This document shows, in pieces, positions 1-6,200 of a DNA stretch of 8,452 nt; position 1 is the first letter of the stretch; each line of letters starts with the position of its first letter. The position numbers and the translations under genes were made by a program. The stretch spans positions 1 to 8,452 of the forward strand of contig QMSF01000024.1 of NCBI GenBank assembly GCA_003649565.1. Reading direction: 5' to 3'. Source of the DNA: Thermoprotei archaeon (GTDB lineage: Archaea; Thermoproteota; Methanomethylicia; Nezhaarchaeales; WYZ-LMO8). The notes beneath the pieces are model-generated. The model ran no database searches, was not told where the DNA came from, and was given only the letters and a program-made list of their open reading frames with translations.

Positions 1-1
1 C

Positions 2-274
2 GAGGCCAATACGGTGACTGTCATAGTTAAGCCTAATGGACTTGATGATTCTAAGCTTAGAAGTGAAATGGAGAATCTTGGCGTGACCATTGCTAGAGGC
101 TCAGGGCCATTTAAGCAAACAACATTTAGAATAGGTCACATGGGCTGGATAACGCCAACAGACACCTTAGCAATGATATCAGCATTGGAATTAACCCTAG
201 AGAAGATAGGATTTAAGCCTAAGCGCAGCATGACCAAAGCCGCCATGGAAGTCTTTAAGTCCAATCTCTATTAG
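2..274 (+). CDS. Class V aminotransferase (AGT/SPT-like), C-terminal fragment
   Basis: This is the 3' end of a gene whose start lies before the window. The frame is open from base 2 and a GTG at 14 is probably internal. About 90 residues remain, ending at a TAG. The stretch FRIGHMGWITPTD, followed by a helix of the type ALELTLEKIGF, matches the C-terminal small domain of PLP-dependent class V aminotransferases of the alanine-glyoxylate / serine-pyruvate type. In that family the RIGHMG motif lies near the substrate-carboxylate-binding arginine. The PLP lysine and the large domain are outside the window, so the substrate cannot be assigned. Members transfer amino groups between small amino acids (alanine, serine, aspartate) and glyoxylate or pyruvate in the cytoplasm. 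The family call is confident, the substrate is not. The next gene is 115 bases downstream on the same strand and need not be co-transcribed. Confidence 0.8.
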   Translation, partial: EANTVTVIVKPNGLDDSKLRSEMENLGVTIARGSGPFKQTTFRIGHMGWITPTDTLAMISALELTLEKIGFKPKRSMTKAAMEVFKSNLY

Positions 275-389
275 CTTCATGTAACACCTAAGGTCAGCCG
301 TACAATAGGCTAGTAGAGGGCAGCGTATTACACCACAAAGTTTTTCGGTATTAACTTACAGGCTATTAGCAATCTCCAAGGCGGTTTAA

Positions 390-1958
390 TTGAAAACTAT
401 GGAGAAATGCCCTAAAATTATCTTAACAGCTCCTTCTACTGAGATGAGTGAGTACGATGGTAATCACGCTATACCATTTGCAGCTGGATTTTCTAAGCCA
501 TGGTTTATACCCAGATTCTTCTTAAAGAAGTTCTTCTTTAAGCCTGTAAGAAGTGATAGCATAGAAGCATCAGTTGCACCTTTAGGTATCAGGAGGCTTG
601 AAGCCACATTAGTTAAGTCAGGTTTTAATGTTGAGGACATAGCCGTAGTCCATCCTGATAATTTAAAGAAAGCCACTGGTGAAAATACCGAGATTATAGC
701 AGTTTCAGTTAAAGACCCTTTAGGTCTAGGATATGTGTCAATAACGTATTTATCCCTACTTGATCTCGGTGAACCTATAAACAAGGTTGAGTTTGAAAGG
801 ATCATGAGCGATATTGGGGATTTAAGGCGAAAATACGATCTAAAAGTGGTTGTTGGCGGCGCTGGCTCATGGCAGCTTTTAAGACCTGAAAATGAGGAGA
901 AGCATCATGTAGACATCGTGTTTATAGGTGAATGCGAGCTTGACGCGCCTATGGTATTTAAAAAGCTCATTAATGGCAAAGCTGTACCCAAAGTTATTGA
1001 GGGTAGGCAGGCTGATGTCGAGAGTATCCCCCTTATCCTTAGGCCTTCAATATATGGCTCTGTCGAAATTTCAAGAGGATGCGGTAGAGGATGCGCATTT
1101 TGCTCTCCAACATTGCAAAAGAGAAGGTTTATGCCGATAAGCAGGATTATCGAAGAGATTAAGGTGAACTTGACCCATGGGATTAATGAGGCTCTCCTAG
1201 TAACAGAGGACATCTTTATGTACGGTGTTAATTCATCCAGCTTTACGCCTAATAGAGAGGCTATAAAAGCCCTCTTTGAAAACCTATCATCACTAAGCGA
1301 GCTGAAGACCATACAGGTCACTCATGCTAATCTGGCTGCTGCAAGTGCCGATAGGTCGCTGGCTAGATATGTAGCTGAAATTTTGAGGGAAAAGAGCTTC
1401 TACACATTATTTGGCAAGCGAATAGCAACTATTGAGGTTGGCATTGAAACTGGCAGTCCAAGGCTGATGAGAAAATACATGGCCGGCAAGTGCAAGCCCT
1501 TCAAGCCTGAGGACTGGCCTACAGTAGTAACTACATCACTTTCCTTCATGGAGGACTATGATTGGGTGGCCTTAGGAACATTAATGATCGGATTGCCTGA
1601 AGAGGAAGAGCAGGACGTCGAGAAGACTATAGAGCTTATAGACATGATAAGAGATCATGGGCTTAGAACGTTCCTTGTGCGATTGATATTCGTGCCGTTG
1701 GGCACCTGCAGCTTAAAAGAACAAGCTTTAAAGACATTTAATGAGCTTTCAGAGAGGCAAGTTGAAGTCTTCGCTCTTTCATGGGAACACAACATAAAAA
1801 CATGGGGTATAGACTTCTTCAAATCGCAACCCTCAATTGTTAAAATTATGTTTAAAATTGCTGCTAAGCTGCTTTATGCTTTAAAATATAGAAGAGGAGA
1901 TCGCTGGAGAAAGAGCATAGCTGATAGAGTTTTAGAGACCCTAAAGAGTGTGATGTAG
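390..1958 (+). CDS. Radical SAM protein with B12-binding-like N-terminal region, substrate unknown
   Basis: This is a 522-residue protein. Residues about 55-205 look like a Rossmann-type region resembling cobalamin-binding domains of COG1032-type radical SAM proteins (IIAVSVKDPLG, VVVGGAGSW, VDIVFIGECE). No DxHxxG cobalamin-ligand motif is visible, so B12 binding is doubtful. The radical SAM core starts at about 222: SRGCGRGCAFC supplies the CX3CX2C cluster cysteines C231, C235 and C238, and VGIETGSP (350-357) and MIGLPEEEE (399-407) fit later core strands. The C-terminus (about 480-522) is basic and helical (KIMFKIAAKLLYALKYRRG). The N-terminal part has an unusual aromatic-basic patch, FFLKKFFFK (43-51). 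The start is TTG at 390, 5 bases after an AAGGCGG ribosome-binding-like site. An in-frame ATG at 399 is the alternative and would lose three residues. It is convergent with the cyclophilin-like gene. The substrate cannot be told from the sequence: methylation, methylthiolation and ring chemistry are all possible. Confidence 0.85.
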   Translation: MKTMEKCPKIILTAPSTEMSEYDGNHAIPFAAGFSKPWFIPRFFLKKFFFKPVRSDSIEASVAPLGIRRLEATLVKSGFNVEDIAVVHPDNLKKATGENTEIIAVSVKDPLGLGYVSITYLSLLDLGEPINKVEFERIMSDIGDLRRKYDLKVVVGGAGSWQLLRPENEEKHHVDIVFIGECELDAPMVFKKLINGKAVPKVIEGRQADVESIPLILRPSIYGSVEISRGCGRGCAFCSPTLQKRRFMPISRIIEEIKVNLTHGINEALLVTEDIFMYGVNSSSFTPNREAIKALFENLSSLSELKTIQVTHANLAAASADRSLARYVAEILREKSFYTLFGKRIATIEVGIETGSPRLMRKYMAGKCKPFKPEDWPTVVTTSLSFMEDYDWVALGTLMIGLPEEEEQDVEKTIELIDMIRDHGLRTFLVRLIFVPLGTCSLKEQALKTFNELSERQVEVFALSWEHNIKTWGIDFFKSQPSIVKIMFKIAAKLLYALKYRRGDRWRKSIADRVLETLKSVM

Positions 1959-1987
1959 AGTTTTGACGCATAGCGCTCCATATGACG

Positions 1988-2383
1988 CTAAGCTTTATCG
2001 ACTCTCACTTTTTCGCCTTCTCTCACCTTCTTTAGCACCTTGGGGTCTCCTATGATCTTGCCTATCACGTTTACTGGGCTATAGGGCTTTATGATGTCTG
2101 GTCTTGGACTCGATGGTGTTGGCCCGAAGAATAGGCAAAGCGATGGTTCTTCAGGCCAGTATGCCACGTCGCCCATATCTACCACATCCTTGGCGTTTTC
2201 AAGCTCAACTGAGAATGGAACTGAGAAGTAGACTTCATCACCCCAAAGCTCCACTCGAGATTCGAATGGTAGTGATTTTATGAGGGCTTCTGCAGTCCTC
2301 GGATTTTCTTTGAAGTCTACTAGGCATTCTATAGTCAATCCTGATTCGAATGTTACCTTTATTTTAACCGGCTCTCTTGACAA
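1988..2383 (-). CDS. Cyclophilin-like fold protein (DUF369/TM1367-type family)
   Basis: This small protein of 131 residues starts with TTG at 2383. The central block GDVAYWPEEPSLCLFFGPTP (71-90), followed by YSPVNVIGKI (101-110) and a final basic segment, is the signature of the prokaryotic cyclophilin-like family (Cyclophil_like, formerly DUF369). Members form a small beta barrel resembling cyclophilin, but peptidyl-prolyl isomerase activity is not established for them and the role is unknown. The length is normal for the family. The start codon directly abuts the TAA of the flavin-reductase-like gene, with no bases between. A GAGGTGA site inside that upstream gene's last codons sits 5 bases before the TTG, which supports this start and implies coupled translation. 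The family call is good, the function is unknown. Confidence 0.75.
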   Translation of the reverse strand: MSREPVKIKVTFESGLTIECLVDFKENPRTAEALIKSLPFESRVELWGDEVYFSVPFSVELENAKDVVDMGDVAYWPEEPSLCLFFGPTPSSPRPDIIKPYSPVNVIGKIIGDPKVLKKVREGEKVRVDKA

Positions 2384-2932
2384 TTACTTCACCTCGAAAC
2401 ATGCATGAGGTGTTGTGAAGAACTTGCCTCCAGCATGCAGAAGGACATTGGCCCTCTCATTCCACAAGTCATTGCTTAGAAGCTCTTCATCAGCGTATGC
2501 CGCCACGACTTCGGCCAAGTATACATTGCATTCACCAGCTTTGACGAAGTCCACTAGCTTACATTCTAAGTGGCCTATGCATTGCTCTATTATTGGCACG
2601 CTGACTTTTTTCGCTGGTTGCGTGGTCAGGCCAGCTATGGCAAACTTGTTTGTCCTTCTACCGCTTCTCGATCCAGCAATCCAGACGGCTTTAACCATGT
2701 CCGCTGAAGGTATGTTAACGGTAAACTCCTTTCTCGCCTCTATAAGTTGATGAGTATATCCTCTTCTCCACAGCGATAGGGCTATCATTGGCGGTTCTTC
2801 GCTTACAGGCATTATCCATGAGCATGCCATTACGTTAGGTCTGCCCTCATTATCTGCTGAGCATATGAGCACCACAGGCCTAGGATGCAACAAGTAGTAA
2901 AATACCTCAACATCCTTCTTCAACTTCAGCAC
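2384..2932 (-). CDS. Flavin reductase-like FMN-binding split-barrel protein
   Basis: This protein of 182 residues matches the flavin-reductase-like domain family (COG1853-type FMN-binding split barrel). Diagnostic stretches are HPRPVVLICSADNEGRPNVM (16-35) followed by ACSWIMPVSEEPPMIALSL (36-54), an FTVNIPSADMV segment (70-80), and a late HLECKLVD strand (121-128) with the conserved cysteine context. Family members bind FMN and act as NAD(P)H:flavin oxidoreductases, flavoredoxins or electron carriers in the cytoplasm. The exact donor and acceptor cannot be inferred. The start is GTG at 2932, and an upstream in-frame TAG rules out a much longer form. The nearby ATG at 2936 is in another frame and soon hits a stop. 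It is the first gene of a coupled pair with the cyclophilin-like gene and is divergent from the HhH glycosylase, with only 39 bases between starts. Confidence 0.85.
   Translation of the reverse strand: MLKLKKDVEVFYYLLHPRPVVLICSADNEGRPNVMACSWIMPVSEEPPMIALSLWRRGYTHQLIEARKEFTVNIPSADMVKAVWIAGSRSGRRTNKFAIAGLTTQPAKKVSVPIIEQCIGHLECKLVDFVKAGECNVYLAEVVAAYADEELLSNDLWNERANVLLHAGGKFFTTPHACFEVK
2389..2395 (-). promoter_or_regulatory. Ribosome-binding site embedded in the upstream gene
   Basis: On the minus strand GAGGTGA lies over the final codons of the flavin-reductase-like gene, 5 bases before the TTG start at 2383. It is a near-perfect Shine-Dalgarno match with normal spacing. It decides the TTG start of the cyclophilin-like gene and suggests translational coupling across the TAA-TTG junction. 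Confidence 0.7.
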
Positions 2933-2971
2933 CCATAAGAGCTATTCTCCACGAGCCTCTTAAACATTAAT

Positions 2972-3940
2972 TTGGTGAAAGCATTGAGGTTACAGCTACT
3001 CTATAGCTTTGAGCTAGAGCCCAAGAACCCCTTTAACTTCTACTTGACAGCTTCATGCTATAACTTTAATTGGTGGTTCAATGGATCTAAATGCTTAATT
3101 CCTATCTCTAAAGACCCTCCATTAATTGCCGTTGCACATCACCCTCACGATAAAGTTATGATGGATGTCTATGGCGAAAAACATGCAGATCACGTGAACG
3201 TAGAGGAGTTTGTTGAATGGGCTCTTGGATTAAATGAAGACTTAATGAGCTTTTATAATGTAATTGAGGATGACGCCATTCTTCGCGAAGTTCCCAAGTC
3301 GCTTCGAGGCATGAGGATGAGGGCGACGAGCCTTTGGAACGCCTTGCTCATAGCCATATGCCAGCAGAACGCCAGTTTTGCTCAAGGGTGGGGTATGCTA
3401 TGCAGAATATACAGGCTTCTTGGGTTAGAAGTGGAGCTAAACGGCATTAAGTCTATTCTTCCTCCAAGCCCAAGAGACTTTCTTACAAGCGAGGCTGAGG
3501 CTAAGCTTAAAGAGGCTAAGGTCGGCTATAGAGCCAAGACTATAATGCACGCAGCATCAATGATCGAAAAGGGCTATTTTGAGCATCTTGAAAGGCTTAA
3601 AGATGAGGATGCCGAGGAAAAACTTAAGGAGATTAAGGGTGTTGGAAGTTATACTGCAAGATTAACGTTAGTTTTATCTCAAAGGAGGTATGGCCTCTTA
3701 CCTCTTGATAGATGGCTTAAAAAGCTTGCCGAAGAAGTGTACAAGCTCAAAAATGTTGAGGAGGAGCTTAAGGCTAAATGGAGAGATTGGTGCGGCTTAG
3801 CCGTCTTCTTTACAACAGTGGTGCTTGATGCTGAAGTTCTATCTAAAGCATTACGGAGGGCTCTTAATGGTGATGTCAAGCCAAGCTGTCAATCTGAAAA
3901 GCTAACGCCATTAACCTTGTGGATGCACACCATATGTTAG
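2972..3940 (+). CDS. HhH-GPD superfamily DNA glycosylase (AlkA/OGG-like)
   Basis: This protein of 322 residues has the layout of the AlkA/OGG1 branch of base-excision-repair glycosylases. There is an N-terminal beta domain (about 10-70, with PFNFYLTASCYNFNWWFNG), a first helical part with the LWNALLIAICQQNASFAQGW motif (121-140), and a helix-hairpin-helix at 218-232 (LKEIKGVGSYTARLT). It is followed by LPLDRW, whose Asp246 is in the place of the catalytic aspartate. The position that is lysine in OGG1 and EndoIII is Tyr227 here, as in monofunctional AlkA-type enzymes (GIGRWTA). I therefore infer base removal without beta-lyase activity. No C-terminal 4Fe-4S cysteine set is seen. The start is uncertain: TTG 2972, GTG 2975 and TTG 2984 are all in frame, and none has a clear ribosome-binding site. 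The stop overlaps that of the convergent radical SAM gene. The substrate (alkylated base, 8-oxoguanine or other) is open. Confidence 0.8.
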   Translation: MVKALRLQLLYSFELEPKNPFNFYLTASCYNFNWWFNGSKCLIPISKDPPLIAVAHHPHDKVMMDVYGEKHADHVNVEEFVEWALGLNEDLMSFYNVIEDDAILREVPKSLRGMRMRATSLWNALLIAICQQNASFAQGWGMLCRIYRLLGLEVELNGIKSILPPSPRDFLTSEAEAKLKEAKVGYRAKTIMHAASMIEKGYFEHLERLKDEDAEEKLKEIKGVGSYTARLTLVLSQRRYGLLPLDRWLKKLAEEVYKLKNVEEELKAKWRDWCGLAVFFTTVVLDAEVLSKALRRALNGDVKPSCQSEKLTPLTLWMHTIC

Positions 3941-4803
3941 AGGCATCTCTCAAAATTTATTAGTGATGGATTTTCAAGAGCCTTCTCAATAACTCTTAGC
4001 ATTCTCTCTTTATCATTTGGAAGCCTACCTGAAACATATATGTAATTTGAGGCATGACTATAAACCCTAAGAGGCACATCGATATTTTCTAGGAGTGTTT
4101 TCAGTTCAATTAGAACTTCTCGCCAATCAGCTTCTTTAAACGAGCCGTTGAGATAATGCTTGAATAATGGCGCATAGGGGCTTAAGATTAAAGTGTGTAT
4201 CCTAAGCTCATCAGGCCTCATGGCATTAATTGCCCTAGCTGTCATTTCGCCATTTTTAACTCCTCGCCCTTTGCCAGCTAAGCCAAGTATTATAGTTGTT
4301 GACAGCTCGATTCCAGCTTCATGTAGTATATCGGATGCCTTAATCATATCCTCGACGGTTGCACCTTTATTCATGAATTTTAGTACTTCATCGTCACCGC
4401 TCTCCAACCCTAAATACACTTTGCGTAAACCAGCCTCAGCAAGTTCTCTTATTCGCGCTAGCCCCTTTCTCACTATGAAGCGTGCGCCACCATAACAACT
4501 TACTCTAACTAAATTTGGAAAGCTTCTATAAAGCGCGTTTAAAAGCCGTAGTAGGTATTCATTTCTCAAAGTTATGACGTTGCCATCAGCTAAGAAAATC
4601 GTGTAAACAAGATCTCTGAAGTAGAGGCTTGTTACCTCAATAGCTTTCAATACCTCGTTTAGAGGTCGAACTCTAAATCTCCTTGTTTTGTATAGGTAGC
4701 AGAATAGACATTTATTCCATGGACATCCTAGTACGACTTGGAGTATTAGGCTTGATGCTTCAACTGGAGGTCTATAAACAGGCTCTTCGACCACTAAATC
4801 CAT
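3937..4803 (-). CDS. Radical SAM protein with CX4CX2C motif, function unknown
   Basis: This radical SAM enzyme of 288 residues opens with EPVYRPPVEASSLILQVVLG and then CPWNKCLFC, giving cluster cysteines C27, C32 and C35 in CX4CX2C spacing rather than the usual CX3CX2C. I recognise this as a widespread prokaryotic family (opening xPVYRPPSEAxSLLLQxTxGC), often annotated simply as radical SAM protein or coproporphyrinogen oxidase-like. Other family blocks present are IFLADGNVITL (69-79), RVSCYGGARFI (100-110), KVYLGLESGDDEVL (128-141), LSTTIILGLAGKG (167-179), MRPDELRIHTLILSPYAPL (195-213) and a C-terminal helix. The length is typical and the protein looks complete. The start is ATG at 4803, 21 bases after the stop of the small upstream gene, so the two are probably co-transcribed. 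No clear ribosome-binding site is seen. The reaction catalysed is unknown. Confidence 0.85.
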   Translation of the reverse strand: MDLVVEEPVYRPPVEASSLILQVVLGCPWNKCLFCYLYKTRRFRVRPLNEVLKAIEVTSLYFRDLVYTIFLADGNVITLRNEYLLRLLNALYRSFPNLVRVSCYGGARFIVRKGLARIRELAEAGLRKVYLGLESGDDEVLKFMNKGATVEDMIKASDILHEAGIELSTTIILGLAGKGRGVKNGEMTARAINAMRPDELRIHTLILSPYAPLFKHYLNGSFKEADWREVLIELKTLLENIDVPLRVYSHASNYIYVSGRLPNDKERMLRVIEKALENPSLINFERCL

Positions 4804-4824
4804 AGCTTTACACGCAAGATATGA

Positions 4825-5142
4825 TTACTCCATGTCGCTATAAGCGAGCTTCTTCTTGTTGACCTCCTCGATCTTCTTTAGAAACTCGTCTTTAGTTATG
4901 AGGCCCTTTTCCTCAAGTAGTTTAGCTAAGCTCCATATCATGATTTCTTGGTACTCTATTGTCGAGATCAAGGAGTCTATGACGCCTATTATGGTCTCAA
5001 TGCCTTGATTCGAGGTTAATGATTGGAGTAGTTCTTCAACTTCTTCGTCCTCTACATCTTGAGGGTAGCTGAAAGCCTTAATTGAAGTTGAGGGATCATT
5101 GGGGATTATTGGCATTTTCCTTGGAGGTGATGCTCGAGGCAA
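4825..5142 (-). CDS. Small hypothetical protein with helical C-terminus
   Basis: I do not recognise this 105-residue protein. The first 30 residues are proline- and serine-rich and probably flexible. Then comes an acidic stretch (VEDEEVEELLQ, 30-40) and two predicted amphipathic helices (about 49-80 and 84-99), including IEYQEIMIWSLAKLLEEKG and a LITKDEFLKKIEEVNKKK tail. There is no membrane segment, cysteine motif or signal peptide. The TTG start at 5142 is supported by a GGATGTGA site 4 bases upstream and a TATA-type box about 50 bases upstream. An in-frame ATG at 5115 would drop nine residues but has only a poorly spaced AAGGA. It sits directly before the CX4CX2C radical SAM gene with a 21-base gap, so it may be a partner or accessory protein, which is inference. 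Codon use resembles its neighbours, and it is likely real coding sequence. Confidence 0.6.
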   Translation of the reverse strand: MPRASPPRKMPIIPNDPSTSIKAFSYPQDVEDEEVEELLQSLTSNQGIETIIGVIDSLISTIEYQEIMIWSLAKLLEEKGLITKDEFLKKIEEVNKKKLAYSDME

Positions 5143-5146
5143 AATC

Positions 5147-5154
5147 TCACATCC
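5147..5154 (-). promoter_or_regulatory. Ribosome-binding site supporting the TTG start at 5142
   Basis: GGATGTGA on the minus strand differs by one base from GGAGGTGA and lies 4 bases before the TTG start of the small hypothetical gene. It favours that start over the internal ATG at 5115. Confidence 0.5.
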
Positions 5155-5187
5155 AGCTGGTTCTTCTGCTCACAGTATATAGCTGGG

Positions 5188-5196
5188 CTATTTAAA
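5188..5196 (-). promoter_or_regulatory. Archaeal TATA-box promoter of the small gene and radical SAM gene
   Basis: On the minus strand TTTAAATAG is a good archaeal TATA-box match in the 60-base gap between the end of the DHH gene (5203) and the start of the small gene (5142). It lies about 46-54 bases upstream of the start codon. A transcription start about 25 bases downstream of the box would leave a leader of roughly 25 bases that includes the GGATGTGA ribosome-binding site. A second AT-rich run (CTATATACTG) lies closer to the gene. The promoter would serve the small gene and probably the radical SAM gene after it. Confidence 0.5.
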
Positions 5197-5202
5197 CTAG
5201 CT

Positions 5203-6192
5203 CTAGCTTTTAACTTCTCCTTGGCTTGGCTTCTTCCTTTTCTTTCTGCGAATTCTGACTTTAAGCTCTTTTATTCCGACTACGTCTATCCCCTTGACGA
5301 CGTGTATCTTCAGCTTCTTTAATCCAAGCTTTTTGGCTATCAATTTGAGTGCTTTGTTTAAATCATCGACTGTTGCTCCAGCAGCATACTTATGTCCACC
5401 GCCTCCAATTTTTGATGCTAACTTTGAGCAGTCAACACCGGAGTCCTCCCTTGAGCCTAGGTGTATCTTGTATTTGCCGTTTTTGGGTGCAACTACACAT
5501 GTAACCTTAGCTCCTCTCTTCTCGAGTGTTATCATGAGGTTTCTTGGCGATATGTTGTTCTCGCCATTAAGCTCTATGAATATGTTGTCCTCGACGGGTA
5601 TCTTATCGGCTAATTGCCTAGTTCTCTCTCTTCTTTCTCTATTTCGAGCAATCCACTTTTGAACTTCAGGTAGCTTGAGGGCTTCAAGGCCGAGTTGGCT
5701 TAATAGTCTGGCTAGCTTAGCTCTTTCATCTCTTGGGCTACCCTTAACAGCATCATTGAGATCCCAAGCCTCATCGCTGTTTATGTTAGCTGTATCGCAT
5801 TCATTTGCTAGTTCGACTAGTTTAACGGCTATCGGGTCGTTTTCGAGCTTAAATGCCTTTATGGCTAAGACGGCTGCTGATGGAGCTGTTGGATCGTGGT
5901 AGACCTCCTTTGCCATTGGGCTTGGCCTATTGGTTCTATGATGATCGATGAAGACTAGGGCTTTTGGAGGGCATGGAAGATCGAGGACGTAATCCCACTT
6001 GAAGATATTTAGCCAGCTTCCACCTTGAATTTCATAAGGCTCAGCTAGCACTACAAGCCCTTTGCCTTGAACGGCTCTTAGGAATAATGCTGCGCATACT
6101 ATTCCATCTGCATCGCTTGAGTGGCTTAAGCATGTCTTTTTGCCCGTTAGCTTAGCCCATATGACAGCGAAGAAGTCCCTCGTCGATGGCAT
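5203..6192 (-). CDS. DHH/DHHA1 family phosphoesterase (archaeal RecJ-like)
   Basis: This protein of 329 residues has all hallmarks of an active DHH phosphoesterase. Motif I is SHSSDADG (23-30, Asp27 and Asp29). Asp71 lies in the VLDLP segment, the DHH triad is FIDHH (residues 83-85), and a further acidic site is ANECDTAN (Asp133). The C-terminal DHHA1 substrate-binding domain carries GGGGHKYAAGA (263-273). Family members are Mn2+-dependent exonucleases or nanoRNA/cyclic-dinucleotide hydrolases. In archaea related proteins are RecJ-like nucleases or replisome-associated GAN/Cdc45 relatives. The intact motifs argue against an inactive Cdc45-type role. The end is strongly basic (about 310-322, RIRRKKRKK), which suits nucleic-acid binding. 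The ATG at 6192 starts 8 bases after the LeuA-like stop, so it is the last gene of that apparent operon. A GAGGGA site lies 11 bases upstream. The true substrate is not determinable here. Confidence 0.85.
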   Translation of the reverse strand: MPSTRDFFAVIWAKLTGKKTCLSHSSDADGIVCAALFLRAVQGKGLVVLAEPYEIQGGSWLNIFKWDYVLDLPCPPKALVFIDHHRTNRPSPMAKEVYHDPTAPSAAVLAIKAFKLENDPIAVKLVELANECDTANINSDEAWDLNDAVKGSPRDERAKLARLLSQLGLEALKLPEVQKWIARNRERRERTRQLADKIPVEDNIFIELNGENNISPRNLMITLEKRGAKVTCVVAPKNGKYKIHLGSREDSGVDCSKLASKIGGGGHKYAAGATVDDLNKALKLIAKKLGLKKLKIHVVKGIDVVGIKELKVRIRRKKRKKPSQGEVKS

Positions 6193-6200
6193 GCCCTTTA

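Noticed and set aside
341..345. T5 run after the aminotransferase stop as a possible archaeal terminator.
   Set aside because: It is a single short T tract without neighbouring T runs or a hairpin, too weak to call.
348..358. AT-rich GTATTAACTTA as a TATA box for the 522-residue radical SAM gene.
   Set aside because: The match to the archaeal consensus is poor compared with the TTTAAATAG box elsewhere. It remains possible but is not supported.
464..805. Open frame of 113 codons on the minus strand inside the radical SAM gene.
   Set aside because: It is antisense to a well-supported conserved coding region, and its translation shows no recognisable motif.
905..1321. Open frame of 138 codons on the minus strand across the CX3CX2C motif region.
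   Set aside because: It is a shadow of the radical SAM core, whose motifs are clearly in the plus-strand frame.
1971..1990. Stem TAGCG/CGCTA with a 10-base loop between the convergent 522-residue radical SAM and cyclophilin-like genes, considered as a bidirectional terminator.
   Set aside because: The stem is only 5 bases, has no following T tract, and overlaps the stop codon of the minus-strand gene.
5130..5195. Plus-strand small ORF (about 21 codons, hydrophobic) directly after a GGAGGTGA sequence, antisense to the leader of the small hypothetical gene.
   Set aside because: The ATG overlaps the ribosome-binding-like sequence, so spacing is impossible, and there is no promoter-like element before it. 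The GGAGGTGA is explained by proline codons on the opposite strand.
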